Source: Collinsella tanakaei YIT 12063 (GTDB lineage: Bacteria > Actinomycetota > Coriobacteriia > Coriobacteriales > Coriobacteriaceae). Taken from it: a stretch of DNA of 40,177 bases. Position 1 is the stretch's first letter. The number at the start of each line of letters is the position of its first letter. The position numbers were made by a program, and so were the translations under genes. Location: positions 1-40,177 of the forward strand of contig NZ_JH126474.1 in the NCBI RefSeq assembly GCF_000225705.1, written 5' to 3'. Under the pieces are notes generated by a model that did no database searches, had not been told where the DNA came from, and worked only from the letters and a program-made list of their open reading frames with translations. Positions 39,847 through 40,177 of the stretch are shown here, piece by piece.

Positions 39847-40177
39847 ATGTCCAATTATGTCACAGCCATCGGTCTCGACGTCCACGCGAGGAGCATCTCC
39901 GCATGCGCCTTCGACCCCATGACCGGCGAGGTGTCCCGCGCAAGGTTCGGATACGACCCCGCGTCGGTCGCCGAGTGGGCACTGGGGTTCGAGTCGCCCA
40001 AGGCGGTGTACGAGAGCGGCCCGACCGGCTTCCACCTCTGCCGCGCCCTGAGGGCGCTCGGCGTCGACTGCGCCGTAGGCGCCGTCTCCAAGATGCACCG
40101 GCCGGCCGCCGACCGCGGGCGCAAGAACGACCGGCGCGACGCCGAGTGGCTCGCCAGGCTCCTCGCCTGCCGCAACG
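39847..40177 (+). CDS. IS110-family transposase, N-terminal part (runs off the window)
   Basis: The first 110 codons of a DEDD (RuvC-like) transposase. The first catalytic Asp is in AIGLDVHARSISA (about D10), the Glu is in AVYESGPTGF, and SKMHRPAADRGRKNDRRDAE carries the DRRDA motif with the third acidic residue. This order is diagnostic of IS110-family N-terminal domains. The C-terminal transposase_20 domain with its essential Ser lies beyond the window. GAGAGGGG lies 5-12 bases before the ATG at 39847. The frame is intact as far as it is visible. Confidence 0.93.
   Translation, partial: MSNYVTAIGLDVHARSISACAFDPMTGEVSRARFGYDPASVAEWALGFESPKAVYESGPTGFHLCRALRALGVDCAVGAVSKMHRPAADRGRKNDRRDAEWLARLLACRN

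Larger units (their letters stand above)
39639..40177 (+). mobile_element. Left (5') part of an IS110-family insertion sequence, truncated by the window edge
   Basis: It comprises at most 208 non-coding bases after the tRNA-Gly terminator and the first 331 bases of an IS110-type transposase gene. The exact left terminus is not resolvable from one copy. The element is on the same strand as the IS110 tail at window position 1. Confidence 0.7.

Overview
The window looks like the chromosomal origin region of a moderately high-GC actinobacterium, most likely class Coriobacteriia (a Collinsella, Olsenella or Atopobium relative). The reasons are the gene order gyrA-gyrB-dciA-recF-dnaN-dnaA with tRNA-Ile and tRNA-Ala beyond gyrA, the rpmH-rnpA-yidD-yidC-jag-rsmG-parA-parB block, a tandem WYL (PafB/PafC-type) regulator pair, and a GyrA with an acidic N-terminal extension. 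The genus is inference; no rRNA gene is present.

Layout. 1-399 is the 3' end of an IS110-family element: the last codons of a transposase, then a strongly structured non-coding end. 437-649 holds tRNA-Ala and tRNA-Ile on the minus strand. 1004-1504 encodes a bifunctional-nuclease (DUF151) protein and 1653-4196 a GH3 beta-glucosidase. 4412-14338 is the leftward replication block: gyrA, gyrB, dciA, recF, dnaN, dnaA. An uncommon GHKL-ATPase/winged-helix protein (14364-15788) precedes dnaA in the same direction. From 16121 transcription runs rightward: rpmH, rnpA, yidD, yidC, jag/khpB, rsmG. A roughly 1.3-kb AT-rich gene-free stretch flanked by parS sites follows, then parA, parB and a small membrane protein. 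Next come rlmN (minus), ddl and a DEDDh-exonuclease/DinG-helicase fusion (plus), the WYL pair (minus), a very long M28-like membrane protein with a disordered insertion (plus), a glutaredoxin-like protein (minus), a small membrane protein (plus), and a class-B-type sortase with its likely substrate, a 1332-residue surface protein (minus). The window closes with tRNA-Gly(CCC) and the 5' end of an IS110-family transposase.

How it fits together. The left half makes the initiator, clamp, helicase-loading factor, recombination mediator and gyrase. The centre holds the probable origin: the divergent dnaA-operon/rpmH gap with DnaA-box-like sequences, a second DnaA-box-like inverted repeat between dnaA and dnaN, and three parS sites beside parAB. 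The right half supplies ribosome and RNA maturation (RsmG, RlmN, RNase P protein), membrane insertion (YidC, YidD), cell-wall precursor synthesis (Ddl), DNA repair and its likely regulator, and a small surface-display module (adhesin plus sortase).

Points most worth a second look: structured ends of IS110-type elements at both edges (candidate bridge-RNA DNA); a Phe at the quinolone-resistance hot spot of GyrA; the GHKL-winged-helix protein ahead of dnaA; an M28 peptidase-like protein lacking two normally essential residues and split by about 750 disordered residues; and a sorting signal reading LGKTG instead of LPXTG beside a dedicated sortase.
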